Positions 37,403 through 46,029 of a stretch of DNA of 64,000 nucleotides are shown piece after piece (position 1 is the first letter of the stretch; each line of letters opens with the position of its first letter). Position numbers and translations under genes: made by a program. Origin of the DNA: Gulosibacter molinativorax. Lineage in GTDB: Bacteria > Actinomycetota > Actinomycetes > Actinomycetales > Microbacteriaceae. Below the pieces are notes generated by a model, which was not told the DNA's origin, did no database searches, and was given only the letters and a program-made list of their open reading frames with translations. The stretch spans positions 2,480,001-2,544,000 of the forward strand of contig NZ_CP028426.1 in assembly GCF_003010915.2 (NCBI RefSeq), written 5' to 3'.

Positions 37403-37833
37403 GAGACAGTCTCGGGCTCAGCTTCGGGCTCCGCGCCGAGATGGAAGTAGCGCCCCGAGATCTCGCCGATCTTGAACTCGACGAAGACTTCCTTCACGGT
37501 CGGCACGAGCGGATGCAGGTCGAGCTGCGATGCCCGCTCAATTTCTTCGGCCGATTCGAGAACCCGAGCGGTGCAGTGCGCAACAACGCTCCACGCGACG
37601 TCTTCCGTCACGTTGTCTACTTGGAAGAGAATCTCGTCAGCGACAACCGCACCGGCGAGCTTCGTGCCCGGGGCCGTGCGAATCACGATCCGGTGTCCGT
37701 CGCTCCAGTAATTCACGGGGAAAATTTCGGTGATGTCGTGGATGCGCTCCACGAGTCGTCCGAGGGTGTGGCCTCCCAGCAAAGTGCGGGCCCGAGTGTC
37801 GTCCAGAATCTCAACTACCGCGTCTTCAGTCAT
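37399..37833 (-). CDS. Pyridoxamine 5'-phosphate oxidase-like split-barrel protein
   Basis: 144 residues. LLGGHTLGRLVERIHDITEIFPVNYWSDGHRIVIRTAPGTKL is the common opening of Pyridox_ox_2 family flavin or F420 split-barrel proteins. The middle EILFQVDNVTEDVAWSVVAHCTARVL fits as well. FMN binding is likely, reaction unknown. Stop and start overlap with the rRNA methylase gene implies co-translation. Confidence 0.8.
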   Translation of the reverse strand: MTEDAVVEILDDTRARTLLGGHTLGRLVERIHDITEIFPVNYWSDGHRIVIRTAPGTKLAGAVVADEILFQVDNVTEDVAWSVVAHCTARVLESAEEIERASQLDLHPLVPTVKEVFVEFKIGEISGRYFHLGAEPEAEPETVS

Positions 37834-37912
37834 AGCCCTATCGTTTCACGTTCAGATGGAGGAAATCCCCGCCTGACCGCACATTCAGAACCACGTGCCA
37901 GAATCCAGCAGT

Positions 37913-38395
37913 ATGCGAGCGAGCAGTTCATTTCAGATTGATGTATGGGATGCCAACGGCCACACCCCGGATGTTGAGACGGGCGCCCCGCTGGCCGGAT
38001 TCTTTATTCGCCGGACGTTCACTGGGGAGGAAATTACCGGTGCGTCGCAGGTCCTCATGGTGAGCGCCTTCAACAATGACAACGGCTCCGGCACCTACGT
38101 CGCGATCGACGCGTTCGAGGGTGAGATCGCTGGGCGACGCGGCACGCTCAACTTCTGGCACACATCCACCGTCGACCACGGCCGGTTCGTGGCCGAGGAT
38201 GCGCTGCTCAAGATCGTGCCCGCGTCGGGGACGGGCGACCTCCTGGGCGCGCGCGGCACCGGCCGAATCGTGAACCGCGGGGACCTCGAATTGCTCGAGC
38301 TCGAGATCGAGTTCGGTGACGAATCGTCGGAGCAAGACCTCGACGGGGAGGCCGCGATTGGCAAGCTCGAGCCTCCCGCGGAGGGCGCCGAGTAG
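37913..38395 (+). CDS. DUF3224 domain protein
   Basis: 160 residues. FTGEEITGASQVLMVSAFNN, GTYVAIDAFEGEIAGRRGTLNFWHTSTV and TGDLLGARGTGRIV match the allene-oxide-cyclase-like DUF3224 barrel. Function unknown. ATG 37913 is preferred, 8 nt after a CAGAAT hexamer that may be a -10, over GTG 37895. Confidence 0.75.
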   Translation: MRASSSFQIDVWDANGHTPDVETGAPLAGFFIRRTFTGEEITGASQVLMVSAFNNDNGSGTYVAIDAFEGEIAGRRGTLNFWHTSTVDHGRFVAEDALLKIVPASGTGDLLGARGTGRIVNRGDLELLELEIEFGDESSEQDLDGEAAIGKLEPPAEGAE

Positions 38396-38590
38396 GCTGC
38401 TGCCCGTATCGCACGGGTCCCCGAGTCGGCCGCAGGCCCTATCGATGGATGCATAAACTTCACCCGTCGTTAATACAAGGCAATACGATGGCTAGACGTG
38501 CCAAAACGCAACCATGGTTTTGACACTCGAAGCTACACCGGCCCCACGGGGCCAGCCCGGAGCGGAAATCCCGCAAGTTATGGAGTACTC

Positions 38591-39841
38591 GTGAAGATTG
38601 CAATTCTCGGTGGCGACGGATTCTGTGGTTGGCCAACCGCGTTGCACCTCTCGGCCCAGGAACACGACATCGTCATTGTCGATAACCTGTCGCGCCGCCG
38701 CATCGACGAAGAGCTCGGCGCCGAGTCGCTGACGCCGATCGCATCCATTGAGGAGCGCCTCTCAGCCTGGGAGGAAGTCTCGGGCAAGAAGGTCGGCTTT
38801 GCGAACATCGATGTCGCACAGGACTACGACGGCCTGCTGCAGTTCATCATTGACGAGGAACTCGATGCGATCGTGCACTTCGCCGAGCAGCGCGCCGCGC
38901 CGTACTCGATGAAGAACTCGCGCACCAAGCGCTACACGATCGACAACAACGTCAACGCAACGGGCAACGTCCTCACCGCAATTGTCGAGTCGGGTCGCGA
39001 CGTGCACCTCGTGCACCTCGGCACGATGGGCGTCTACGGCTACGGCACCGCTGGCATGAAGATCCCCGAGGGCTACCTCGACATCGAGGTCACGACCGAT
39101 GAGGACGAGGACGGCAACCAGCTCGACGAGCCGACGCGCGCGCAACTGCAGATCCTCTACCCGACAAACCCGGGCTCGGTCTACCACCTCACCAAGGTGC
39201 TCGACCAGAACCTCTTCGCGTACTACGCGAAAAATGACGCGCTGCGCATCACCGACCTTCACCAAGGCATCGTCTGGGGCACCAACACTCGCGAGACCGC
39301 GATGGATGAGCGCCTCATCAACCGCTTCGACTACGACGGCGACTACGGCACGGTTCTCAACCGCTTCCTCATGCAGGCCGCGGTCGGCTACCCGCTCACG
39401 GTGCACGGCACCGGCGGCCAGACCCGCGCGTTCATCCACATCCAGGACACGGTCCGTTGCATCCAGATCGCGCTCGAGAACCCGCCTGCCGCGGGCGAGC
39501 GCGTCAAGATCTTCAACCAGATGACCGAGACGCATCGCGTGCGCGACCTCGCGAACCTGCTCGGCAAGATCGCGGATGCGGAGGTCGAGCTCGTGCCGAA
39601 CCCGCGCAACGAGGCCCCCGAGAACGAGCTGCACGTCAAGAACGACACGTTCCTTGACCTCGGCCTCAACCCTACGAAGCTCGAAGAGGGCCTGCTGCTC
39701 GAGGTGACCGACATCGCGCGCAAGTATGCCGACCGCGCCGACCGCTCGAAGATCCCGGCGACCTCGCTGTGGACCGCGAAGCAGTCCGCCGGCGTGCCCG
39801 CCTCGGTCGCATCCGAGACCGAACCGGCGGCCGCGAACTAG
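38591..39841 (+). CDS. sqdB: UDP-sulfoquinovose synthase SqdB
   Basis: 416 residues of the extended SDR family. GGDGFCGWPTALHL (8-21) is the NAD-binding motif and matches plant SQD1. ESLTPIASIEERL, HFAEQRAAPYSM (with the Thr/Tyr-region signature), TMGVYGYG and YHLTKVLDQNLF (YxxxK) follow in SQD1 order. NQMTE and NPRNEAPENELHVKN near the C-terminus also match. The enzyme makes UDP-sulfoquinovose from UDP-glucose and sulfite. Start GTG 38591 has GGAG 5 nt upstream. Directly followed by sqdX. A TACGAT hexamer at 38484-38489 may be its -10. Confidence 0.93.
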   Translation: MKIAILGGDGFCGWPTALHLSAQEHDIVIVDNLSRRRIDEELGAESLTPIASIEERLSAWEEVSGKKVGFANIDVAQDYDGLLQFIIDEELDAIVHFAEQRAAPYSMKNSRTKRYTIDNNVNATGNVLTAIVESGRDVHLVHLGTMGVYGYGTAGMKIPEGYLDIEVTTDEDEDGNQLDEPTRAQLQILYPTNPGSVYHLTKVLDQNLFAYYAKNDALRITDLHQGIVWGTNTRETAMDERLINRFDYDGDYGTVLNRFLMQAAVGYPLTVHGTGGQTRAFIHIQDTVRCIQIALENPPAAGERVKIFNQMTETHRVRDLANLLGKIADAEVELVPNPRNEAPENELHVKNDTFLDLGLNPTKLEEGLLLEVTDIARKYADRADRSKIPATSLWTAKQSAGVPASVASETEPAAAN

Positions 39842-39845
39842 CGCC

Positions 39846-41087
39846 ATGCGGATCGCGCTCTTCACCGAAGTCTTCCTCCCGAAGATTGATGGGGTGGTGA
39901 CGCGCGTTCTGCGTACCCTCGAGCACCTCGAGGCCCTCGGCCACGAGGTGCTCGTGTTCGCCCCGGGTGACCCGCCCAGCAACTACGCTGGCGCGCGGGT
40001 CATCCGGGTCAACTCGGTGCCGCTCAAGCCCTGGTATCCCGAGCTCAAGATTGGCATGCCGACCCCGAATATCGCGAAGCTGATCGAGGAGTTCGCGCCG
40101 CACGTCGTGCACCTCGTCAACCCGGTGGCGCTCGCCGCCTACGGCGCGCTTTCCGCGGCCCGTCGCGACCTGCCGATGCTCGCATCCTTCCACACCGACA
40201 CCCCGCAGTACGCGGATGCGCTCGGTCTCGGGCCGATCCGGCGCGCGGGAACGGTGTACCTCCGCGAGATTCACAACCTCGCCGAGGTCAACCTCTGCAC
40301 CTCACCGCAGATGGTCGAGCGTGCTGAGGAAATGGGTATCGAGCGCGTCGACCTGTGGCCGAAGGCGATCGACACCGTTACCTACCACCCCGACAAGCGC
40401 GACCCCGAGATGCGCGAGACCCTGACCGACGGGCATCCGGAGCACAAGCTCATGATCTACGTGGGCCGCATGTCGAAAGAGAAGAATCTCCGCGCGCTGC
40501 TGCCGCAGATCCGCAAGTTCCAGGACAGCGGGGTGCGTCTCGCGATGGTCGGCTCCGGCCCGGACCGTGAAGAGCTCGAGCAGGATTTCGCTGACACCAA
40601 CACGGTATTCACCGGCTACATGTCGGGGGATGCGCTGGCCTCGGCCTTCGCGTCGGCCGACGTTTTCGCGTTCCCGTCCACGACCGAGACGCTCGGCTTG
40701 GTTGCGTTGGAGTCGATGGCCTCGCAGGTGCCGGTCGTTGCGGCGCGAGCCGGGGGCATCCCCTTCGCCGTGACCGAGGGACGCAGCGGTTTCCTCTTCG
40801 ACCCCAAGTCCGAGGATGAGTTCACCGAGGGCCTCGAGAAGCTGCTGTTTGACGATGAGCTGCGCATCGCGATGGGTGCCGAGGCTCGCCGCGAGGCCGA
40901 GGAGAGCTCGTGGCGTTCGGCCACCGAGAAGCTCGTTTCCTTTTACGAAGAAGCGATCGACCGTCACTGGGCGCGCGCCCACAGCCTCTCGACGTATTCG
41001 CTGCGGATGCGCTTGTTCGGCAAGCCGATGCCGCGGCCGACCGACCTGCGCGGCAACCTCACGGACGACATCCCCGGGAATCGCTAG
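39846..41087 (+). CDS. sqdX: Sulfoquinovosyltransferase SqdX/SQD2-like GT4
   Basis: 413 residues. ALFTEVFLPKIDGVVTRVLRTL is nearly identical to the start of plant SQD2 and cyanobacterial SqdX. WYPELKIGMP and PHVVHLVNPVAL are also SQD2-specific. GRMSKEKNLRALL and PSTTETLGLVALESMA are the GT4 donor-binding motif. It transfers sulfoquinovose to diacylglycerol, completing SQDG. It lies 4 nt after sqdB. The C-terminal 40 residues with MRLFGKPMPRPTD are extra. The next family 1 repeat follows the stop. Confidence 0.9.
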   Translation: MRIALFTEVFLPKIDGVVTRVLRTLEHLEALGHEVLVFAPGDPPSNYAGARVIRVNSVPLKPWYPELKIGMPTPNIAKLIEEFAPHVVHLVNPVALAAYGALSAARRDLPMLASFHTDTPQYADALGLGPIRRAGTVYLREIHNLAEVNLCTSPQMVERAEEMGIERVDLWPKAIDTVTYHPDKRDPEMRETLTDGHPEHKLMIYVGRMSKEKNLRALLPQIRKFQDSGVRLAMVGSGPDREELEQDFADTNTVFTGYMSGDALASAFASADVFAFPSTTETLGLVALESMASQVPVVAARAGGIPFAVTEGRSGFLFDPKSEDEFTEGLEKLLFDDELRIAMGAEARREAEESSWRSATEKLVSFYEEAIDRHWARAHSLSTYSLRMRLFGKPMPRPTDLRGNLTDDIPGNR

Positions 41088-41098
41088 TTTGTAGCTCC

Positions 41099-41120
41099 TT
41101 GAGTAGCGAAGCCTATCGAA
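41099..41120 (+). repeat. Single family 1 repeat unit after sqdX
   Basis: TTGAGTAGCGAAGCCTATCGAAAG: one degenerate forward unit, 11 nt past the sqdX stop, between convergent genes. Confidence 0.6.
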
Positions 41121-41129
41121 AGGCGCCCC

Positions 41130-41438
41130 CTACCCCGCGCCAATAATCATCCCGAGCACGAGGGCCGCGATGTTCAAGACGGCTCCCGCAACCGCGGTCA
41201 CCTTCCATGGGCCGAGCGTCCCGAGCACTCCGAAGAGGAGTCCGATTACGGACGGAAACGGGACGTAGCCCGCCGCAAGGTGGATATCCCCGAAGATTAG
41301 CCCGACCCCAAGAACGATGAGCGAGATCGCGCCGAGCGCGAGCGAAATCGCCGCGATCGTCGTGAATCCGCCCCGTTGATACCACGGAACGTCGGGATTC
41401 GTTTCGGGCTGAAATTCCGGATTGATTGACTTTGCCAT
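41130..41438 (-). CDS. Small membrane protein, DUF4190-like
   Basis: 102 residues. A short polar N-terminus ending in YQRGG is followed by about three membrane helices (AAISLALGAISLIVLGVGLIF, VIGLLFGVLGTLG, VAGAVLNIAALVLGMIIG). The layout is that of DUF4190-type small actinobacterial proteins. ATG 41438 follows AAGGGGG at 5 nt. Function unknown. Confidence 0.6.
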   Translation of the reverse strand: MAKSINPEFQPETNPDVPWYQRGGFTTIAAISLALGAISLIVLGVGLIFGDIHLAAGYVPFPSVIGLLFGVLGTLGPWKVTAVAGAVLNIAALVLGMIIGAG

Positions 41439-41525
41439 GACCGCCCCCTTGAATCGGTGTTGGTCTTTCCGAGTCTTTAAAGGTAGCACCGGAAGGTTGG
41501 TATCCCCTCAGTGCGGTGGGACTGC

Positions 41526-41936
41526 TTACGCGTTCGCGCCAGCCACAATGAGCCCAATCCCGGCCGCACCAACGCCGATCGTGAGGCTCAGCGCCCCGAG
41601 CCAGATGAGCAACTTCAGCCCGTTGGGTTTCTCGGGGTCGCGACCGATGACGGAGAGGAAGAAGCCAGCAGGCATGAGAATCGCGGCGAACAGCACCCCA
41701 TCGGCAAGGAGCGCGCTCCATTCGGGAGCTCCGCCGAGCTCGACCCAGAGCCGGACGAGCAGCCCAAGGATGACGAGCACTCCGGCGTGCGCGTGCCCAG
41801 CGCGGAAATAGCTCCGCTGCAGTTCGTTCGCTGGCACATTGCCGCCAACCACGCGAAGGAGGAACGTACCGCCGAAGGCGATCGTGATGACGATGAGGAT
41901 GACGATGCCGGTAGAGATGAGCGTGACAGAAGACAT
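41526..41936 (-). CDS. Small four-helix membrane protein of unknown function
   Basis: 136 residues with about four membrane helices. The second contains FRAGHAHAGVLVILGLLVRLW, where two His residues spaced like a metal or haem ligand pair sit in a helix; this is suggestive only. GRDPEKPNG is a cytoplasmic loop. ATG 41936 is preferred over the longer frame to 42068, which runs through a direct-repeat stretch. The TetR gene upstream may control it. Confidence 0.6.
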   Translation of the reverse strand: MSSVTLISTGIVILIVITIAFGGTFLLRVVGGNVPANELQRSYFRAGHAHAGVLVILGLLVRLWVELGGAPEWSALLADGVLFAAILMPAGFFLSVIGRDPEKPNGLKLLIWLGALSLTIGVGAAGIGLIVAGANA

Positions 41937-42007
41937 GATTGGCTCGCTTTCGTTTGGTTCGGATGTTTCGACTGCGATCAGTGGTTTGCTGGATGTGTAC
42001 GGCTCAG

Positions 42008-42080
42008 TGATATGTCTCAGGTGATACGTCTCGGGGCATATCTCTCGGATGGATGCGTCGCTGGGCATACGTCTCAGGTG
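42008..42080. repeat. Four imperfect 14-bp direct repeats (ATACGTCTCAGGTG)
   Basis: GATATGTCTCAGGT, GATACGTCTCGGGG, CATATCTCTCGGAT and CATACGTCTCAGGT occur at about 42008, 42023, 42037 and 42066, between the tetR-type and membrane protein genes. They could be iterated protein sites or repeat decay. Confidence 0.5.
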
Positions 42081-42128
42081 GATGCGCCTCGAGTGTCGGC
42101 CTCTCTGTTCATCGGTCAGTTGGTTGGG

Positions 42129-42746
42129 TCAGTTGGCTGGGCCACCTTGCTCACTCGACCCTGGCGAGCCGTAGAGCATCCGCGCGGCCCGACGGGTGAT
42201 CTCGAGCAAATCGCCATCGGCAACCAGCGCCCCGAGCTGAGAATCCTGCAGGTTGCCGGTGATCCCGAGCGTGGCAATGCCGTGCACGAGGCCCCAGCCC
42301 GCAATCACGGCGGCAGCCGCATCCTCGATCGCGCCGCGCGCGGCCATCGCGTCGACGCCGCCGCGGAGCTCGCCGAACGCCAAGTCCTTCGCGTCGATGA
42401 GCTCGGTGTTCTCGGCATCGAGCAGGGTCGGCGCGAACATGACGGTCATGTGCGCCTTATGTGCGAGCGCAAACTCGACGTACGCGACGCCGACGTCGAG
42501 GAACTCGCCACCCGACTCTCGCGTCTCGATGAGGTGACGGCCGAGCATCCGGAACCCCTCAGCCGCGATCGCGGTGCGGAGCCCCCGCAGGTCACCGAAG
42601 TGGTGCCGCGGCGCCGTGTGGCTGACCCCAATGTCGGCCGCGATCGAGCGCAGGGACAGCGCCTGGACGCCGTCCTGCTCGATCACTTCCAGCGCGCGCC
42701 GAAGCACCGCTGATTTCAGGTCGCCGTGGTGATAGCCGTCGCTCAT
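42129..42746 (-). CDS. TetR/AcrR family regulator
   Basis: 205 residues. The HTH reads YHHGDLKSAVLRRALEVIEQDG and ALSLRSIAADIGVSHTAPRHHFGD, a form of TetR HTH with HTAPRHHF helix 3. The remaining helices form a ligand pocket. A perfect inverted repeat overlaps its -10, implying autorepression. The likely target is the operon downstream with the membrane protein at 41526. Ligand unknown. Confidence 0.88.
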   Translation of the reverse strand: MSDGYHHGDLKSAVLRRALEVIEQDGVQALSLRSIAADIGVSHTAPRHHFGDLRGLRTAIAAEGFRMLGRHLIETRESGGEFLDVGVAYVEFALAHKAHMTVMFAPTLLDAENTELIDAKDLAFGELRGGVDAMAARGAIEDAAAAVIAGWGLVHGIATLGITGNLQDSQLGALVADGDLLEITRRAARMLYGSPGSSEQGGPAN

Positions 42747-42753
42747 GTCAGCT

Positions 42754-42786
42754 ATCTTACCGACGGAAACATTCCAGCGGTAAGAT
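42754..42786. promoter_or_regulatory. TetR operator overlapping leaderless -10
   Basis: ATCTTACCG and CGGTAAGAT are perfect 9-bp arms 15 bp apart with an inner GGAA-ACA-TTCC. TAAGAT (minus strand 42754-42759) is the -10, 7 nt before ATG 42746, so bound repressor would cover the promoter. Confidence 0.75.
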
Positions 42787-42807
42787 TAACCGCATCCTCC
42801 CAGGTGG

Positions 42808-43776
42808 CTAGCGGAGCTCCCGCTCGATGCGCGCGTAGTTTGATGCCGCATCCGCGACCTGCTTCTGGTAATCGTCGGTGTTGTTGTACGAGCGGATGGC
42901 CGGAATCCAGTTATCGGCACCCTCGAGCGTGCCCTGCGCGTTGCAGAGATACAGCGCCGCGGTCATCGCCGCGTCGTCGATGTGGTGCGGGTCTTCGATG
43001 CCATCGCCATTCCCATCGGTGCCCCAGATTTCCCAGGTCGTGGGGATGAACTGCAGCGGCCCCATGGCTCGGTCCCACTCCGTATCGTTATCGAGTCGGC
43101 CCTTGTCGGTATCCTCGATCGCCATCGTGTTGTTCGTGCCGTCGAGGGGAATGCCGTAAATCTTCTGGGACGTTTCGCCATCGGGCTGCACCCCACCCCC
43201 AAACAGTGTGCCGTGGTGGCTCTCGACGTAGCCGATGCCGGCGAGCGTGTTCCAGCCCACGCGACAGCCGTACACGTTTGAGGCCACGAGGTCGGCGCCG
43301 GCGTAGGCTGCGAGCGCGCGCTCGGGGATACCCGTGGCGGCGGACACGTCGGCCAACCACTGTGGGTCGGGCAGACTCGCGATCTCGGTCGACTGCATGG
43401 GCGGGATGCCTCCGGGACCAGCCTCATCGACCGCGACCCCCGCGCCCTCGAGGGCTTGCGCATCCTCGGCTTTGGGGGCTTCGGCGCCGAGAGCTGCCGA
43501 GGGGTTTCCTGTGCCCGGGCCGTACGAGAGCCTACCGATCGAGTGGATGCCCGAAACCAGCGCCCAGGTCGCGGCGATCAGGGCTGCGGTCCCGAGGGTC
43601 GCAGCGATTGCGGTGAAGGCCTGCCTGCGACGCTTTCGCGCCTGCAGTTTTATGGCCGTTGGAGCACGGCGGGAACCCTTCGAGGCAGGTTTACGCGCAG
43701 ACCCGCTCGGCTTGCCAGTCTTACCCGACGTGGCGCGCGTGCGGCTACGCCCAGCAGTGCCCCTGCTGGCGCCCAT
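42808..43776 (-). CDS. Membrane-anchored lytic transglycosylase (SLT domain)
   Basis: About 322 residues. A very basic N-terminus of some 60 residues (SRGTAGRSRTRATSG.., RKRRRQ) and a membrane helix place it at the envelope. WNTLAGIGYVESHHGTL has the catalytic Glu, and AMGPLQFIPTTWEIWG is the SLT signature. It cleaves peptidoglycan to anhydro-MurNAc products. ATG 43776 is preferred over a TTG at 43815. A damage-type promoter element lies about 90 nt upstream. Confidence 0.88.
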   Translation of the reverse strand: MGASRGTAGRSRTRATSGKTGKPSGSARKPASKGSRRAPTAIKLQARKRRRQAFTAIAATLGTAALIAATWALVSGIHSIGRLSYGPGTGNPSAALGAEAPKAEDAQALEGAGVAVDEAGPGGIPPMQSTEIASLPDPQWLADVSAATGIPERALAAYAGADLVASNVYGCRVGWNTLAGIGYVESHHGTLFGGGVQPDGETSQKIYGIPLDGTNNTMAIEDTDKGRLDNDTEWDRAMGPLQFIPTTWEIWGTDGNGDGIEDPHHIDDAAMTAALYLCNAQGTLEGADNWIPAIRSYNNTDDYQKQVADAASNYARIERELR

Positions 43777-43864
43777 GTTTCGGCCCTGCGTTGTCTTCGA
43801 GACGCCGTCCTCCAAACGACTTGCGAGTGTGGTCGATTAGCCAACTGCTCGACCCGAAGTTGGC

Positions 43865-43887
43865 ATCCTAACCTGCGCCTCCGACAG
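43865..43887 (-). promoter_or_regulatory. PafBC-type promoter candidate upstream of lytic transglycosylase
   Basis: On the minus strand: CTGTCGGAG, 8 nt, TAGGAT. It has the same TGTCGGAG core and the same 8-nt spacing as the DUF222 promoters. A near-copy of the first half (GGGCTGTCCGAGG) lies immediately upstream as a 19-bp tandem duplication. Confidence 0.5.
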
Positions 43888-44006
43888 CCCTGCACCTCGG
43901 ACAGCCCATCGCAGCGGAAGGCAGCGGAAGGTTCAGCGCAAACCGACGTCGTGCATCCGCCAGTGTCGCGTGCGGAGCGCGCTCGCAACTGCGTCGATCC
44001 GCCAAC

Positions 44007-44786
44007 CTAGGACTCGCGCGGAACCAGCGGCCCCTTGTGCGTGTCGACGTGGCTCGACTGCGCCACGGGTCGCAGGATGATGAGGTCCTGGTTCACGTGC
44101 GGCGGCTGCTCGAACGTGCCGACGAGCACTCGCGCCACGTCTTCGGGTGTGAGCGGCTCGACATCATCGTAAATACCAAGTCGAGCGGCCGCGTCCACGT
44201 CGCCGCGCATCCGGTTCAGCGTGAACTCCTCGGTGTGCACGAGGCCCGGCGCAAGCTCCATTACGCGGATCGGTTCGCCCGCGAGCTCGAGCCGAAGCAC
44301 CTCGGTGACCGCGTGGGCCGCGGACTTCGCCGCGATATAGCCGCCGCCGTGCTTGTAGACGCCGTGCCCCGCGGTCGACGTGAGATTGAGGATCGATGCC
44401 CAGCCGTCGCGCGTGGCGCCCTCGCGAAGGACCGGCAGCAGCGCCGCCGTGACCGAGCGGAGCCCGATGACGTTGACCTCGAACATCCGCCGCCATTCGT
44501 CGTTGGATGCATCCTCGACACGATCGAGCCCGATCGCACCACCCGCGTTGTTGACGAGCCCGGTGGCGCCGCCCGTCTCGCGGACGGTCTCGGCGAGCTG
44601 CGCAACCTGCGCCTCGTCGGTAATGTCACACACGACCGGAAGGCAGCCCGTCTCCTGCGCGAGTTGCTGCAGGCGATCTTCGCGGCGAGCGACCGCGACG
44701 GTGTCCCACCCGATTTCCGTGAAGCGACGCACGGTGGCGGCGCCAATTCCTGAGCTCGCTCCGGTGACGACTACCCGCTGCGCCAT
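44007..44786 (-). CDS. Short-chain dehydrogenase/reductase
   Basis: 259 residues. VTGASSGIGAAT (7-18) is the TGxxxGxG NAD(P) loop, NNAGG the stabilising motif, and the triad is Ser (STAGHG), Tyr (YIAAKSA) and Lys. RREDR after the second strand suggests NADP preference. Substrate unknown. GAGGAGGAG gives a strong ribosome site. It is downstream of serA, 24 nt away. Confidence 0.88.
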   Translation of the reverse strand: MAQRVVVTGASSGIGAATVRRFTEIGWDTVAVARREDRLQQLAQETGCLPVVCDITDEAQVAQLAETVRETGGATGLVNNAGGAIGLDRVEDASNDEWRRMFEVNVIGLRSVTAALLPVLREGATRDGWASILNLTSTAGHGVYKHGGGYIAAKSAAHAVTEVLRLELAGEPIRVMELAPGLVHTEEFTLNRMRGDVDAAARLGIYDDVEPLTPEDVARVLVGTFEQPPHVNQDLIILRPVAQSSHVDTHKGPLVPRES

Positions 44787-44810
44787 GTGTGCTCCTCCTC
44801 GCGTCGCTTG

Positions 44811-46016
44811 CTAGCGAACCTGGCCGAGCGCGGTGAGGCGACGTGTCGCCTTGAGCGCGCGGATCTCATCCAGCGCGGCCTGCGGCACGCCGTTCGCGCA
44901 GTCGGTCACCACGTAGCCGAGGCTGCCGCGGGTGGTGAGCTGCTGGCCGTCAATGTTGACGCCGTGCTCGCCGAGCACCGAGTTGACGGTGGCGAGGACA
45001 CCGGGGATGTTCTCGTGGAGGTAGAGCAGTCGCGCGCCGTGGTCGATCGGCGAGAGCTGCACCTCGGGGAGGTTGACCGACATGTACGTGGAACCCGAGC
45101 GCACGTAGTCGCGGAACTTACCGGCGACGAAGCGGCCGATGTCTTCCTGCGCTTCGGCGGTCGAGCCACCGATGTGCGGCGTGAGAATCACGTTCGGGAT
45201 GCCCTGCAGCACTGATTCGAACGTGTCGCCCGCACTCTTCGGCTCGACGGGGTAGACGTCGAGGCCCGCGCCCGCGATGTGGCCCGAGACGAGGTTGTCG
45301 CGCAGCGCCTCGAGGTCGACCACGTGGCCGCGCGAGAGGTTGAGGAACAGCGAACGGGGACGCATCATCGCGAAGGTTTCCGCGTTGAAGAGATTGGTGT
45401 TCTCGGGGCGACCGTCCACGTGTACCGAGACCGTCTCCACGGTCGACAGCAGTTCCTCGAGCGAGTCGCAGCGCACGGCGTTGCCGAGCGCGAGGCGGTC
45501 GACGGCGTCGTAAAAGTAGACGCGCATCCCGAGCGATTCGGCGAGCACCGAGAGCTGCGAGCCGATGTTGCCGTAGCCGACGAGCCCGAGCGTGCGGCCG
45601 CGGACCTCGTGCGAGCCCTTCGCAGTCTTATCCCAGAGGCCGTTGTGCATGTTCTTGTTGTGATCGCCCAGGTGGCGAGCGAGGTTGATGATCTCGCCGA
45701 TTGCGAGCTCGACCACCGAGCGGGTATTCGAGTACGGCGCGTTGAAGGCGACGATCGAGTGCTCGGCGGCAGCGTCGAGGTCGATCTGGTTCGTGCCGAT
45801 GCTGAACGCACCGACGGCCTTCAACTCGGGGCGCGCCTCGATCACGCGACGCGTCAACTGAGTCTTCGATCGGATACCAAGCAGGTCGATACCTTCGAGG
45901 GCCTCGATCAGTTCGTTCTCGTCGAGCGCGCCCTTGCGGGTCTCGACCTCAATGCCGGCGGCCTCGAGCAGGCGAGTGGCTTCGGCGTGGATGTTTTCGA
46001 GAAGAAGGGCTTTCAC
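44811..46016 (-). CDS. serA: D-3-phosphoglycerate dehydrogenase SerA, short ACT-containing type
   Basis: About 401 residues. GIRSKTQLT, GAFSIGTNQIDL, LGLVGYGNIGSQL (NAD loop) and LTPHIGGSTAEAQEDIG with the catalytic His match the E. coli-type enzyme. The C-terminal ACT domain (IPGVLATVNSVLGEHGVNI) binds serine for feedback inhibition. The ATG at 46025 overlaps a TAGGAT -10, whereas GTG 46016 is 7 nt downstream, the same leaderless arrangement as pyrE and chdC, and gives VKALLLENIH as N-terminus. It starts serine synthesis. Confidence 0.93.
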   Translation of the reverse strand: MKALLLENIHAEATRLLEAAGIEVETRKGALDENELIEALEGIDLLGIRSKTQLTRRVIEARPELKAVGAFSIGTNQIDLDAAAEHSIVAFNAPYSNTRSVVELAIGEIINLARHLGDHNKNMHNGLWDKTAKGSHEVRGRTLGLVGYGNIGSQLSVLAESLGMRVYFYDAVDRLALGNAVRCDSLEELLSTVETVSVHVDGRPENTNLFNAETFAMMRPRSLFLNLSRGHVVDLEALRDNLVSGHIAGAGLDVYPVEPKSAGDTFESVLQGIPNVILTPHIGGSTAEAQEDIGRFVAGKFRDYVRSGSTYMSVNLPEVQLSPIDHGARLLYLHENIPGVLATVNSVLGEHGVNIDGQQLTTRGSLGYVVTDCANGVPQAALDEIRALKATRRLTALGQVR

Positions 46017-46023
46017 CCGCACC

Positions 46024-46029
46024 ATCCTA
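46024..46029 (-). promoter_or_regulatory. -10 element (TAGGAT) of leaderless serA
   Basis: TAGGAT on the minus strand, 7 nt, then GTG 46016. The upstream ATG includes part of this hexamer, so it cannot be in the transcript. Confidence 0.55.

Noticed and set aside
42105..42437. Possible coding in the repeated MSEARH-type frames upstream of the DUF222 gene (52105-52437)
   Set aside because: These frames are just translations of the promoter repeats; no ribosome site or homologue. The coordinates that matter are 52105-52437.
43777..44006. c-di-AMP (ydaO) riboswitch before the lytic transglycosylase gene
   Set aside because: The conserved ydaO blocks are not present; only GC-rich short duplications and the promoter element are seen.
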